This document shows, piece after piece, positions 1 through 5,633 of a DNA stretch of 5,633 bases; positions within the stretch are counted from its first letter, which is position 1, and each line of letters begins with the position of its first letter. The position numbers and the translations under genes are program-made. The notes below the pieces were generated by a model. The model searched no databases. It was not told the DNA's origin and was given only the letters and a program-made list of their open reading frames with translations. The DNA comes from Candidatus Phaeomarinibacter sp. (GTDB lineage: Bacteria > Pseudomonadota > Alphaproteobacteria > CGMCC-115125), in contig JANQMQ010000572.1 in assembly GCA_028279995.1 (NCBI GenBank), forward strand, positions 1-5,633, written 5' to 3'.

Positions 1-780
1 GCCAAGCTCCATTGAGGTGCGTTTTACCGTATCGGCGCATTGCTTCATCAGCATTTTGCCGACCGGTGTCGACCCGGTGAAGGACATCTTCTTCACGACA
101 GGATTCTGCGTCATCTCATCACCTACATCCTTGGCATGACTGGTGGGGATGATGTTGAGAAGTCCTGCCGGCAGGCCAGCGCGCTGCGCAAGTTCGGCAA
201 TGGCCAGAGCGGACAAAGGCGTCTCGGCTGCCGGTTTGATGACGATGGCGCACCCGACCGCCAGAGCCGGCGCCGCCTTGCGGGTGATCATGGCCGTTGG
301 AAAATTCCAAGGGGTAATCGCTGCAACAACACCGACCGGCTGCTTGATCACAAGCGCCCTTCGGTCTGTCTGTGGTGCGGGGATGACATCGCCATAGACG
401 CGCCGCCCCTCTTCCGCGAACCATTCGATGAACGATGCCGCATAGGCGATTTCGCCCCGCGACTCCGCCAGCACCTTGCCCTGCTCCGCCGTCATGATGC
501 GTGCGAGGTCTTCCTGATTGTCCATGATCAGATCATGCCAGCGCTTCAGGATGATTGACCGCTCTTTTGCCGCCAGCGCCTGCCAGGCAGGCATGGCGCG
601 CTCAGCGGCCGCTATGGCCTGCCGCGTATCATGCGCATCAAGGCTCTCAACTTCGGCAATGCGTTGGCTGGTGGCGGGATTGCGCACCGCAAAGCGCTCC
701 TGACGGGCACTGTTGATCCACTTGCCGTCAACAAAGCCCTTGCACTTCACCAAGGAGTTGTCTGAGAGATCACGTATCAT
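1..780 (-). CDS. gabD: Succinate-semialdehyde dehydrogenase GabD, N-terminal part (runs off window)
   Basis: This is an NAD(P)-dependent aldehyde dehydrogenase that oxidises succinate semialdehyde to succinate, or glutarate semialdehyde in the 5-aminovalerate route, in the cytoplasm. It is read from ATG at 780 through 260 uninterrupted codons to the window edge, against about 480 residues in full-length GabD. Visible landmarks are TPWNF at residues 156-160 (N159 is the oxyanion asparagine), the cofactor lysine in IKPA (K182), SFTGST at 233-238, and MELG at 257-260 with the general-base glutamate E258. The catalytic cysteine lies beyond the edge. The similarity to E. coli GabD around AELA-RAG-PAG and SFTGST is close, which favours SSADH over other aldehyde dehydrogenases. 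An AGGA Shine-Dalgarno-like stretch precedes the ATG by about 9 nt. The gene starts 36 nt after the gabT stop, so the two are very likely one operon. The position three after K182 is Ala, where E. coli GabD has Ser, which may affect NAD/NADP preference. Confidence 0.93.
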   Translation of the reverse strand, partial: MIRDLSDNSLVKCKGFVDGKWINSARQERFAVRNPATSQRIAEVESLDAHDTRQAIAAAERAMPAWQALAAKERSIILKRWHDLIMDNQEDLARIMTAEQGKVLAESRGEIAYAASFIEWFAEEGRRVYGDVIPAPQTDRRALVIKQPVGVVAAITPWNFPTAMITRKAAPALAVGCAIVIKPAAETPLSALAIAELAQRAGLPAGLLNIIPTSHAKDVGDEMTQNPVVKKMSFTGSTPVGKMLMKQCADTVKRTSMELG

Positions 781-816
781 CTGGCACGTCCTGAAGCTAG
801 GCGCATCGGGGTTGCC

Positions 817-2103
817 TTACTGACGGGCTGCCACCAGCGAGGCGTCGAGAATGTCCAACCCCTCTTCCAGCACATCGCCAGAGACGGTGAGCGGCACGAG
901 CACCCGGACGGTGTTTCCGTGTACACCGCACGACAGGAGGATCAGCCCCTTTTCCAATGCTGCCGTCGTCACCCGCTTGGTTGCTTCGGCATCTGGAACA
1001 TCGCTACCGGCGGATTTCACAATGTCGAATCCGACCATGGCCCCGGGGCCGCGAATGGCTGACAGGGGCACGGTGTCATTGCGCTTTGAGGTTGCGACCA
1101 GCCGTGTCTTGATGCGATCGCCGATGACATTGGCACGATCAAGAAGGTTCTCGTCCCTGATCACGTCCAGCACTGCCAGGGCAGCAGCGCAAGCGAGCGG
1201 GCTGCCGGCATATGTTCCGCCAAGACCGCCCGGGTCGGCCGCATCCATTACCTCTGCTTTGCCGATGACACCGGACAGAGGGAGGCCACCTGCAAGCGAT
1301 TTCGCAACGGCGATGAGGTCCGGCTCTACGTCGTAATGCTCAATACCGAACATCTTGCCCGTACGTGCAAACCCGGCCTGCACTTCATCTGAGATGAGCA
1401 TGATACCGTTCTCATCACAGATGCGCCGCAACGCCGTCATCAGGTCTGCCGGGGCCTGATGGAAACCGCCCTCGCCCTGAACCGGCTCAATGATGATCGC
1501 GGCCACATCCTTTGGACCTACGTCTGCCCGGAACGTGAACTCCAATGCCTTCAAGGTGTCTTCAACACTCACCCCGTGAGACTCGACTGGAAACGGTACG
1601 TGGAAAATACCGCCGGGCATGGGGCCGAATTTGTGCTTGTAGGGCAATACCTTGCCGGTCAACCCCATGGTCAGCATGGTGCGTCCATGAAACCCTCCGG
1701 TGAAGGCAATGACAGCGCTGCGGCCTGTCGCGGCGCGGGCAAGCTTCACGGCATTCTCGGTGGCTTCTGCCCCGGTTGTGAACAGGATGGATTTCGCAGG
1801 CCCTGAAATCGGCGCCAGGTCGTTCAGCCGTTCAGCCAACTCCACATAAGGCTCGTAGGCTGAGACCTGAAAGGCTGTATGGGTGAAGCGGGCGAGCTGT
1901 GCCTCAACCGCTGCCACGACCTTTGGATGCCGGTGCCCGGTGTTCAAAACAGCGATGCCGCCGGCAAAGTCGATATAGCGTTTGCCTTCGACGTCGAACA
2001 GCTCTGAGTTTTCGGCACGATCCGCATAGACCGGTGCAGCTGTGGCAACACCGCGTGCAACGGCGGCAGTTCGGCGGGCAAGAAGGTCTGAATTGGTTGG
2101 CAT
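817..2103 (-). CDS. gabT: 4-aminobutyrate (GABA) aminotransferase, class III PLP enzyme
   Basis: This cytoplasmic enzyme transfers the amino group of GABA, and in many homologues 5-aminovalerate, to 2-oxoglutarate. It gives glutamate and a semialdehyde that the adjacent gabD product would oxidise. The 428-residue product aligns along its length with E. coli GabT (426 residues) almost without gaps. Shared features are DFAGGIAVLNTGH (45-57), TTGAEATENAVK (109-120), HGRT with R141, IEPVQGEGG with E206 and E211, SDEVQ with D239 and Q242, the PLP Schiff-base lysine K268 in AVAKS, GGTYAGSP (295-302) and the carboxylate-binding R400. I chose ATG 2103 because it restores family length and has AGGTG 7 nt upstream. 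In-frame starts at 2121 (ATG) and 2148 (GTG) only add unconserved residues. Transcription is likely from the sigma-54 promoter at 2185-2200. DavT or PuuE are equally possible role names; the enzyme class is secure. Confidence 0.95.
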   Translation of the reverse strand: MPTNSDLLARRTAAVARGVATAAPVYADRAENSELFDVEGKRYIDFAGGIAVLNTGHRHPKVVAAVEAQLARFTHTAFQVSAYEPYVELAERLNDLAPISGPAKSILFTTGAEATENAVKLARAATGRSAVIAFTGGFHGRTMLTMGLTGKVLPYKHKFGPMPGGIFHVPFPVESHGVSVEDTLKALEFTFRADVGPKDVAAIIIEPVQGEGGFHQAPADLMTALRRICDENGIMLISDEVQAGFARTGKMFGIEHYDVEPDLIAVAKSLAGGLPLSGVIGKAEVMDAADPGGLGGTYAGSPLACAAALAVLDVIRDENLLDRANVIGDRIKTRLVATSKRNDTVPLSAIRGPGAMVGFDIVKSAGSDVPDAEATKRVTTAALEKGLILLSCGVHGNTVRVLVPLTVSGDVLEEGLDILDASLVAARQ

Positions 2104-2132
2104 GATCCGGCACCTGAACATGTGTTTCGAAC

Positions 2133-2146
2133 GCTGCGAACGCAGC
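2133..2146 (-). repeat. Short perfect inverted repeat in the gabT 5' leader
   Basis: GCTGCG and CGCAGC flank a 2-nt centre, so the transcript could form a compact stem of about five base pairs with a four-base loop. It lies about 30 nt upstream of the chosen gabT ATG, within the 71-nt leader predicted from the sigma-54 start. It could protect the 5' end or do nothing. There is no following T-tract, so it is not a terminator. Confidence 0.4.
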
Positions 2147-2184
2147 ACCGCCAGCTCTTGATGAGTGGCCTGTCAGGTGGGAAT

Positions 2185-2200
2185 AGCAACCGGCGTGCCA
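2185..2200 (-). promoter_or_regulatory. Sigma-54 (RpoN) -24/-12 promoter of gabT-gabD
   Basis: Read on the minus strand the site is TGGCACG-CCGG-TTGCT, an essentially perfect match to the sigma-54 consensus TGGCACG-N4-TTGCW. The GG (2199-2198) and GC (2187-2186) dinucleotides are exactly 12 bp apart. Transcription would start near 2174 and leave a leader of about 71 nt before the gabT ATG at 2103. Such promoters need an AAA+ activator, and one is encoded immediately upstream. Confidence 0.9.
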
Positions 2201-2214
2201 GTATACGAAAGCTC

Positions 2215-2243
2215 CTGAAACCCAGTGAATAAAGCCCTTTCAG
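2215..2243. repeat. Inverted repeat CTGAAA-N17-TTTCAG upstream of the gabT promoter
   Basis: Two perfect 6-bp arms (2215-2220 and 2238-2243) flank a 17-bp spacer. The spacer contains a GTGAAT half-site (2225-2230) resembling one arm of the palindromes described at the other sites. It is centred about 55 bp upstream of the inferred gabT start, between the distal palindrome and the -24 element. It could be a secondary activator site, or chance; the arms are short. Confidence 0.3.
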
Positions 2244-2267
2244 CGCAACAGACTACCTGGACGCTAT

Positions 2268-2281
2268 ATGCATTGGTGAAT
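2268..2281. promoter_or_regulatory. Candidate upstream activator site for gabT
   Basis: Read on the minus strand the site is ATTCA-CCAA-TGCAT, which matches the palindrome ATTCA-N4-TGAAT with one mismatch. Its centre is about 100 bp upstream of the inferred gabT start, a normal distance for a sigma-54 enhancer. A closely related palindrome lies about 97 bp upstream of the transporter start. I infer it is bound by the activator encoded next to it. Confidence 0.55.
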
Positions 2282-2291
2282 AGAGACTGTG

Positions 2292-3701
2292 CTACCGGCT
2301 GAGTTCGAGGCCATGCTTCTTGAGCAGGCGCGCGACCGTCGGCTGGGATATGCCCAGCGCCTTCGCAATCTCGGTCTGGGTGGCAAACCGCGTCGCGGCG
2401 TCTTCCACGATACCGCGCTCAGTCATTCTCAGCGCGTCGGCCAACTGTAGTTTTGACGCGCCGCCCGTACTGGCATGACTGCGCTGTGGTACAGCTGCAC
2501 GAACGTCAGCAGGCAGATCATCCGGTCCAATCTCATCAGCCTGGCATAGAACATAGGCCCTCTCGACGATGTTCTGGAGCTGCCGCACATTGCCGGGATA
2601 TCGAAAGCGGGTGAGCAGATCTAAGGCCGCCGGCGACAGCTGGCGTTGCTTGCCATAGCGATTTTCCAATCCTTCCAGCGTGCGGGCGATCAGCGGAGCG
2701 ATATCATCTGGACGCTCATCAAGAGGTGGGACGGCAATGGTGAGCACATTCAGGCGGAACCAGAGGTCTTCCCTGAATGTCCCCTCGCCTATCCGGGTGG
2801 GAATGTCCGCATTGCTTGCCACGATAATGCGAACATCAGCCTGACGTTCCCGGGTGTCACCAACGCGGAAATATCGTTGTGTGTCGAGGAATGTCAGCAG
2901 CTTGACTTGCAGGGATGGCGGCAGCGCATCAATTTCATCAAGGAACAGCGTGCCCCCGTCAGCTGCTTCGATCAGCCCGGGCTTGCCACCCTTTTTGGCA
3001 CCGGTAAAAGCGCCATCGGCGAAGCCAAAGAGTTCCGCTTCAAGCAGTGTCTCGGGAATGGCAGCGGCGTTGAGTGTAAGAAACGGTTTCGACTGACGGT
3101 TGCTGGCATCATGGATGATCCGCGCCACCATCGTCTTGCCTGAGCCGGTTGGCCCGGTCACGAAGACCGTCGTGTCGAACCCGGCGGCGGTGATTGCGGT
3201 ATCGAGGACCCGTTCCATTTCTTCGCTGGCACACACGATGTCCGAGACATCACTGATTTTGCGGCGCATGGCGGCAAGTTCCTTGTTGGCCCGCTCCGCC
3301 CGCGCCCGCTCACTGTCGAGTTGACTGCGCAGCAGATCAAGCTCCGTCACATCGCGCTCATTGCCGACGACGTATGCAACCTCACCTGCCTCATCGAACA
3401 CCGGCAGACCGCTGACCAGCAGAACGCGGTTCGACTTCACACGCTGATTGATGGTGGCCGGCGCGCCGCTGCTCAGCACCTGGCGGGTTACGTCCGCATC
3501 AAAGTTCCCCTGATCCAGCAACTCCTGCACCAGCCGTCCGCAGACGTCCTCGGCCCGGATGTCGTTGAGTTCCTCGCAGGCCCGGTTGATCCACAGCAGG
3601 CGCGGCGTGGCATCACACACCCACACCCCATCGCTCAGAGCATTGAGGATATCCATCAGACCTTCCGTTGGAAGGATGTTTTCTCCAGGACCAGCCGACA
3701 T
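2292..3701 (-). CDS. PAS-domain sigma-54-dependent transcriptional activator (bacterial enhancer-binding protein)
   Basis: This is an AAA+ ATPase that remodels RNA polymerase-sigma-54 closed complexes. Residue numbers count from GTG 3713. A PAS-type sensor spans about 20-125 ([27 protein letters not shown]). A charged helical linker, probably coiled coil, covers about 125-155. The AAA+ core covers about 160-400, with Walker A GPTGSGKT (187-194), the intact sigma-54-contacting GAFTGA loop (234-239), Walker B GTLFLDE (254-260), VASN sensor I (298-301), FREDLWFRL with R314 and R320, and GNVRQLQN (374-381). A C-terminal Fis/TyrR-type helix-turn-helix, [20 protein letters not shown], lies at 448-467. 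There is no response-regulator receiver domain, so a small-molecule signal via PAS is likelier than phosphorylation. I prefer ATG 3701 (469 aa), which has GGAA about 7 nt upstream; the in-frame GTG 3713 has poor spacing to GGGAG. It sits between two sigma-54 promoters and probably drives both. The ligand is unknown. Confidence 0.93.
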   Translation of the reverse strand: MSAGPGENILPTEGLMDILNALSDGVWVCDATPRLLWINRACEELNDIRAEDVCGRLVQELLDQGNFDADVTRQVLSSGAPATINQRVKSNRVLLVSGLPVFDEAGEVAYVVGNERDVTELDLLRSQLDSERARAERANKELAAMRRKISDVSDIVCASEEMERVLDTAITAAGFDTTVFVTGPTGSGKTMVARIIHDASNRQSKPFLTLNAAAIPETLLEAELFGFADGAFTGAKKGGKPGLIEAADGGTLFLDEIDALPPSLQVKLLTFLDTQRYFRVGDTRERQADVRIIVASNADIPTRIGEGTFREDLWFRLNVLTIAVPPLDERPDDIAPLIARTLEGLENRYGKQRQLSPAALDLLTRFRYPGNVRQLQNIVERAYVLCQADEIGPDDLPADVRAAVPQRSHASTGGASKLQLADALRMTERGIVEDAATRFATQTEIAKALGISQPTVARLLKKHGLELSR

Positions 3702-3727
3702 ATCGCGTTCCACACTCCCATAAGCGC

Positions 3728-3758
3728 ATTATTCACGATTGAAGCTCAAGTTTGTAAA
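3728..3758 (-). promoter_or_regulatory. Possible sigma-70-type promoter of the activator gene
   Basis: On the minus strand TTTACA (3758-3753) and AATAAT (3733-3728) resemble -35 and -10 elements with a 19-bp spacer, which is longer than ideal. The start would be near 3721, about 20 nt before the ATG at 3701. The candidate palindrome at 3731-3744 overlaps the -10, which would suit autorepression. The match is weak, and alphaproteobacterial promoters diverge from the E. coli consensus. Confidence 0.3.
3731..3744. promoter_or_regulatory. Candidate activator-binding palindrome A in the divergent intergenic region
   Basis: The site ATTCA-CGAT-TGAAG matches ATTCA-N4-TGAAT at nine of ten arm positions. 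It is centred about 125 bp upstream of the inferred transporter start and 28 bp from palindrome B. It also lies about 30 bp upstream of the activator ATG, so occupancy could both activate the transporter and limit regulator expression. Confidence 0.5.
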
Positions 3759-3772
3759 ATTCACAAATGAAT
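3759..3772. promoter_or_regulatory. Candidate activator-binding palindrome B (perfect copy)
   Basis: ATTCA-CAAA-TGAAT is a perfect 5-bp-arm palindrome in an AT-rich stretch. It is centred about 97 bp upstream of the inferred transporter start, nearly the same distance as the gabT copy from its own start. A degenerate third copy (ATTCA-AAAG-TGACG) follows directly at 3773-3786. These would form an enhancer cluster for the adjacent activator. Confidence 0.6.
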
Positions 3773-3836
3773 ATTCAAAAGTGACGCGAGACGCGTGTTT
3801 TTCCCTGAAAACCGGGCTTTGCATCGACAGCGCTTT

Positions 3837-3852
3837 TGGCACAGGCTTTGCG
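3837..3852 (+). promoter_or_regulatory. Sigma-54 (RpoN) -24/-12 promoter of the ABC transporter unit
   Basis: TGGCACA-GGCT-TTGCG matches the sigma-54 consensus, with the GG (3838-3839) and GC (3850-3851) 12 bp apart. The inferred start is near 3863. That lies downstream of the in-frame ATGs at 3739 and 3853, so neither would be on the transcript, and it leaves a 44-nt leader before the TTG at 3907. Confidence 0.87.
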
Positions 3853-3888
3853 ATGTCATTCCACACGGGACCACTGAACAGACCACCC

Positions 3889-3896
3889 AGGGGAGG
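3889..3896 (+). promoter_or_regulatory. Strong Shine-Dalgarno deciding the start of the binding-protein gene
   Basis: AGGGGAGG is strongly complementary to the 16S 3' end and lies 10 nt before the in-frame TTG at 3907. No comparable ribosome-binding site precedes the ATGs at 3739 or 3853. Initiation here places a conventional signal peptide at the N-terminus. Confidence 0.65.
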
Positions 3897-3906
3897 CGTT
3901 GATCTG

Positions 3907-5481
3907 TTGACGTCATGGGGATTCATCAGCCGCGCGCTTGCCGGCGCCTTGGTATTTGCTCTTTCGCTGACGGCGGCTGCCACCAGCGTGCGGGCCGATA
4001 CCCTGGTCTATGCCCTCTATGACGACGTCAAGGACTGGGATCCTGCCGTTGCGTTCTCGCTGGAAGCGATCCTGCTGCGCAATGTCTATGAGCCGCTGGT
4101 CCGCTACGCCGCACCCAAGCCCGGGGCCGCCAGTGACGCCCCGCCGATAGAAGGGGTGCTCGCGAGTGACTGGCAGGTCAGCGAGGATGCCCTCACCTGG
4201 GCCTTCACCCTGCGTGACGGCATCACCTTCCATGACGACACGCCGCTGAATGCTGCTGCTGCGAAAACGTCATTGGATCGCACGATCGCGCTTGGGCAAG
4301 GTGCGTCTTTCATCTGGGATGGCGTCGAAGAGATAACGGCGCCGGATGAGACAACGCTTGTGATCCGGACAAGCCGCCCGATCCCCATTGATCTCATAGC
4401 GTCGGCCCAATATGGCGCCTACATCTATTCGCCCACTGCCGCAGAAAACGGAACTGACTGGTTCAACCAGGGCAATGCCTCCGGTACGGGACCTTACAAG
4501 GTGGCGGGATGGACGCGTGGCCAGCAGATCGTCCTGGAGCAAAACCCGGACTACTGGCGCGGGTGGCAGGACGGCCAATTCAAGCGCATCATCATGAAGG
4601 TGGTTGCTGAGGCCGCCACACAGGCTCAACTCATCCGCTCCGGCGGCGCCGACTTTGTAACCCTGTTGCCGGTGGATCTGCTCGAACGTCTCAAGCAAGA
4701 CCCCGCCATTACAGTCGACCTCGCACCGTCCTGGATCAACACGCAGGCGCTCATCAACACCAAGAAGTATCCGACGGACGACATCAACTTCCGGCGCGCG
4801 CTCACCCATGCATGGGACTACGCCTCTATTGCAACGGAGATCTATCAGGGTACGGCGGATGTGGCGCGTGGACCGGTTCCGGCGACGATGTGGGGACACA
4901 ATCCGGAGCTGACAGCCCCTGCCTTTGATCTTGACGAAGCTAAGCGGCTGATTGAGGTCTCGGGCATTCCGCCCAGGGACAGAAAGATATCAGCGGCCTA
5001 TGTGGGCACGGCTGCTGAAGTCACCAACTCACTGCTGGTGTTCCAGGCCTATCTCGCAACCATCGGCGTCGAGCTGCAATTGCGTCCGGGTCCATGGGGC
5101 AAGATATGGGACGACGCGAAAAACCTGCGGACGGCGCCCAACATGCAGGTGCTGTCATGGTGGCCCACCTATCCCACACCGGCTGACTGGCTGCAGGGCA
5201 TGTACCGCACGGAAGACCCGACACTCTTCAACCTGGCGCATTACTCGAATGAAGAGTTTGATGCGCTGGTGAACGAGGCCCGTACCCTAGAGTCCACGGA
5301 CCGCCAAGCCGCTATCGACCTGTATGCCAAGGCACAGCAGATACTGGTTGAGGATGCAGTTGCCATCTTCTTTGCAGATGTCGCCGCCCGCTATGTGCAC
5401 CGGGCGGACATAGACGGGGTTGAGAAGAACCCGGCCTATGTGGGTGTCGATTTCTACAGCCTGCGGCGGAGGCAACCCTGA
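3907..5481 (+). CDS. ABC transporter substrate-binding protein, peptide/nickel (SBP_bac_5) family
   Basis: This is the periplasmic receptor of a Dpp/Opp-type ABC importer, giving 524 residues from TTG 3907, the usual family size. Residues 1-30 form a Sec signal peptide: a short N-region with R9, a hydrophobic stretch ALAGALVFALSL (10-21), and a probable cleavage after SVRA before D31. Family marks in order are the mature N-terminus LVYALYDDVKDWDPA, NVYEPLVRY, the LASDWQVSEDALTWAFTLRDG block with ITFHD, SGTGPYKVAGW followed by EQNPDYWRG, and INFRRALTHAWDY. No lipobox cysteine is seen, so it should be soluble. The sigma-54 promoter and AGGGGAGG ribosome site support the TTG start; an ATG at 3853 (542 aa) or 3739 (580 aa) would lengthen the N-region unnaturally. 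It overlaps the permease start by one base. Family members bind peptides, nickel, opines or other compounds. Linkage to gabT-gabD suggests an omega-amino acid or a conjugate of one, but the ligand is not readable. Confidence 0.9.
   Translation: MTSWGFISRALAGALVFALSLTAAATSVRADTLVYALYDDVKDWDPAVAFSLEAILLRNVYEPLVRYAAPKPGAASDAPPIEGVLASDWQVSEDALTWAFTLRDGITFHDDTPLNAAAAKTSLDRTIALGQGASFIWDGVEEITAPDETTLVIRTSRPIPIDLIASAQYGAYIYSPTAAENGTDWFNQGNASGTGPYKVAGWTRGQQIVLEQNPDYWRGWQDGQFKRIIMKVVAEAATQAQLIRSGGADFVTLLPVDLLERLKQDPAITVDLAPSWINTQALINTKKYPTDDINFRRALTHAWDYASIATEIYQGTADVARGPVPATMWGHNPELTAPAFDLDEAKRLIEVSGIPPRDRKISAAYVGTAAEVTNSLLVFQAYLATIGVELQLRPGPWGKIWDDAKNLRTAPNMQVLSWWPTYPTPADWLQGMYRTEDPTLFNLAHYSNEEFDALVNEARTLESTDRQAAIDLYAKAQQILVEDAVAIFFADVAARYVHRADIDGVEKNPAYVGVDFYSLRRRQP
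5468..5472 (+). promoter_or_regulatory. Shine-Dalgarno of the permease gene inside the binding-protein 3' end
   Basis: GGAGG lies 8 nt before the ATG at 5481. The binding-protein stop and permease start overlap as TGATG (5479-5483), which suggests translational coupling. Confidence 0.75.
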
Positions 5482-5633
5482 TGTTGCGCTATGCTATTAA
5501 CCGCATCCTGTTGCTGCTGCTCACGCTGCTGGGCGTACTGGTGATCACCTTCATCATCAGCCGTGTGCTGCCGGGCTCTCCGGTTGAAATGATGCTGGGT
5601 TCACGCCCGACACCGGAGCAGATTGAAGCCGCG
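5481..5633 (+). CDS. ABC transporter permease, DppB/GsiC type, N-terminal part (runs off window)
   Basis: This would be one of two membrane subunits of the importer fed by the upstream binding protein. Only 51 codons are present. They encode a short basic N-terminus (MLRYAINR), one long hydrophobic transmembrane helix at about residues 9-26, then SRVLPGSPVEMMLGSRPTPE. This matches the family signature in which TM1 is followed by an R-LPGDP-like segment and a PE-containing helix. Typical length is 300-340 residues. The one-base overlap with the preceding stop and a good Shine-Dalgarno place it in the same operon. A DppC-type permease and one or two ATPases are expected downstream, outside the window. 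Confidence 0.9.
   Translation, partial: MLRYAINRILLLLLTLLGVLVITFIISRVLPGSPVEMMLGSRPTPEQIEAA

Noticed and set aside
40..558. Plus-strand ORF of 172 codons
   Set aside because: It lies antisense to gabD, which has aldehyde dehydrogenase motifs throughout; the plus-strand product has the composition of an antisense shadow and no recognisable domain.
2104..2148. N-terminal extension of GabT to GTG 2148 or ATG 2121
   Set aside because: The added residues have no counterpart in GabT family members, and ATG 2103 has a better-placed AGGTG.
2215..2243. Inverted repeat considered as a Rho-independent terminator of the activator gene
   Set aside because: The arms are AT-rich with a 17-bp spacer and no following T-run on the minus strand, unlike an intrinsic terminator.
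2646..3143. Plus-strand ORF of 165 codons
   Set aside because: It is antisense to the conserved AAA+ domain of the activator; no ribosome site or domain supports it.
3783..3796. GACGCGA-GACGCGT tandem heptamer with an ACGCGT palindrome
   Set aside because: It is only two short copies in GC-rich DNA and is not repeated near the gabT promoter, so I cannot assign a role.
4270..4899. Minus-strand ORF of 209 codons
   Set aside because: It is antisense to the substrate-binding protein gene, whose family motifs run through this stretch; the product is Arg/Cys-rich and unrecognisable.
1..5633. CRISPR arrays, tRNA or rRNA genes, insertion sequences, phage or defence genes
   Set aside because: No repeat-spacer pattern, cloverleaf-like stretch, transposase or long terminal inverted repeat was seen; nearly all of the window is accounted for by metabolic, regulatory and transport genes.

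Overview
The window looks like a piece of an alphaproteobacterial chromosome or large replicon. It is GC-rich and compact, with protein families typical of Rhizobiales and Rhodobacterales relatives. This placement rests on general impression only; no rRNA or marker gene is present.

The layout is two outward-facing transcription units around one regulator gene. On the minus strand, reading right to left, are a sigma-54-dependent activator (3701-2292), a 4-aminobutyrate-type aminotransferase (gabT, 2103-817) and the N-terminal 260 residues of a succinate-semialdehyde dehydrogenase (gabD, 780-1, cut by the window edge). On the plus strand, divergent from the regulator, are a peptide-type ABC transporter substrate-binding protein (3907-5481) and the first 51 residues of its DppB-type permease (5481-5633, cut by the window edge).

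The control regions tie these together. Both the gabT-gabD unit and the transporter unit carry a textbook sigma-54 -24/-12 element: minus strand 2185-2200 upstream of gabT, and plus strand 3837-3852 upstream of the binding-protein gene. Each has a palindromic motif close to ATTCA-N4-TGAAT centred about 100 bp upstream of its inferred transcription start. The regulator between them has an intact GAFTGA loop and a C-terminal Fis/TyrR-type helix-turn-helix. The simplest model is that it senses a substrate or intermediate through its PAS domain, binds the palindromes, and switches on import and catabolism together.

The inferred pathway is import of a small omega-amino compound or a peptide/conjugate containing one, transamination by GabT to a semialdehyde, and oxidation by GabD to a dicarboxylate (succinate from GABA, or glutarate from 5-aminovalerate). 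Coupling these genes to a Dpp/Opp-type importer rather than a GabP-type permease is the least conventional part, and the true substrate cannot be read from the sequence. The inferred sigma-54 start site also argues that the binding-protein gene begins at a TTG at 3907, not at the upstream ATGs.
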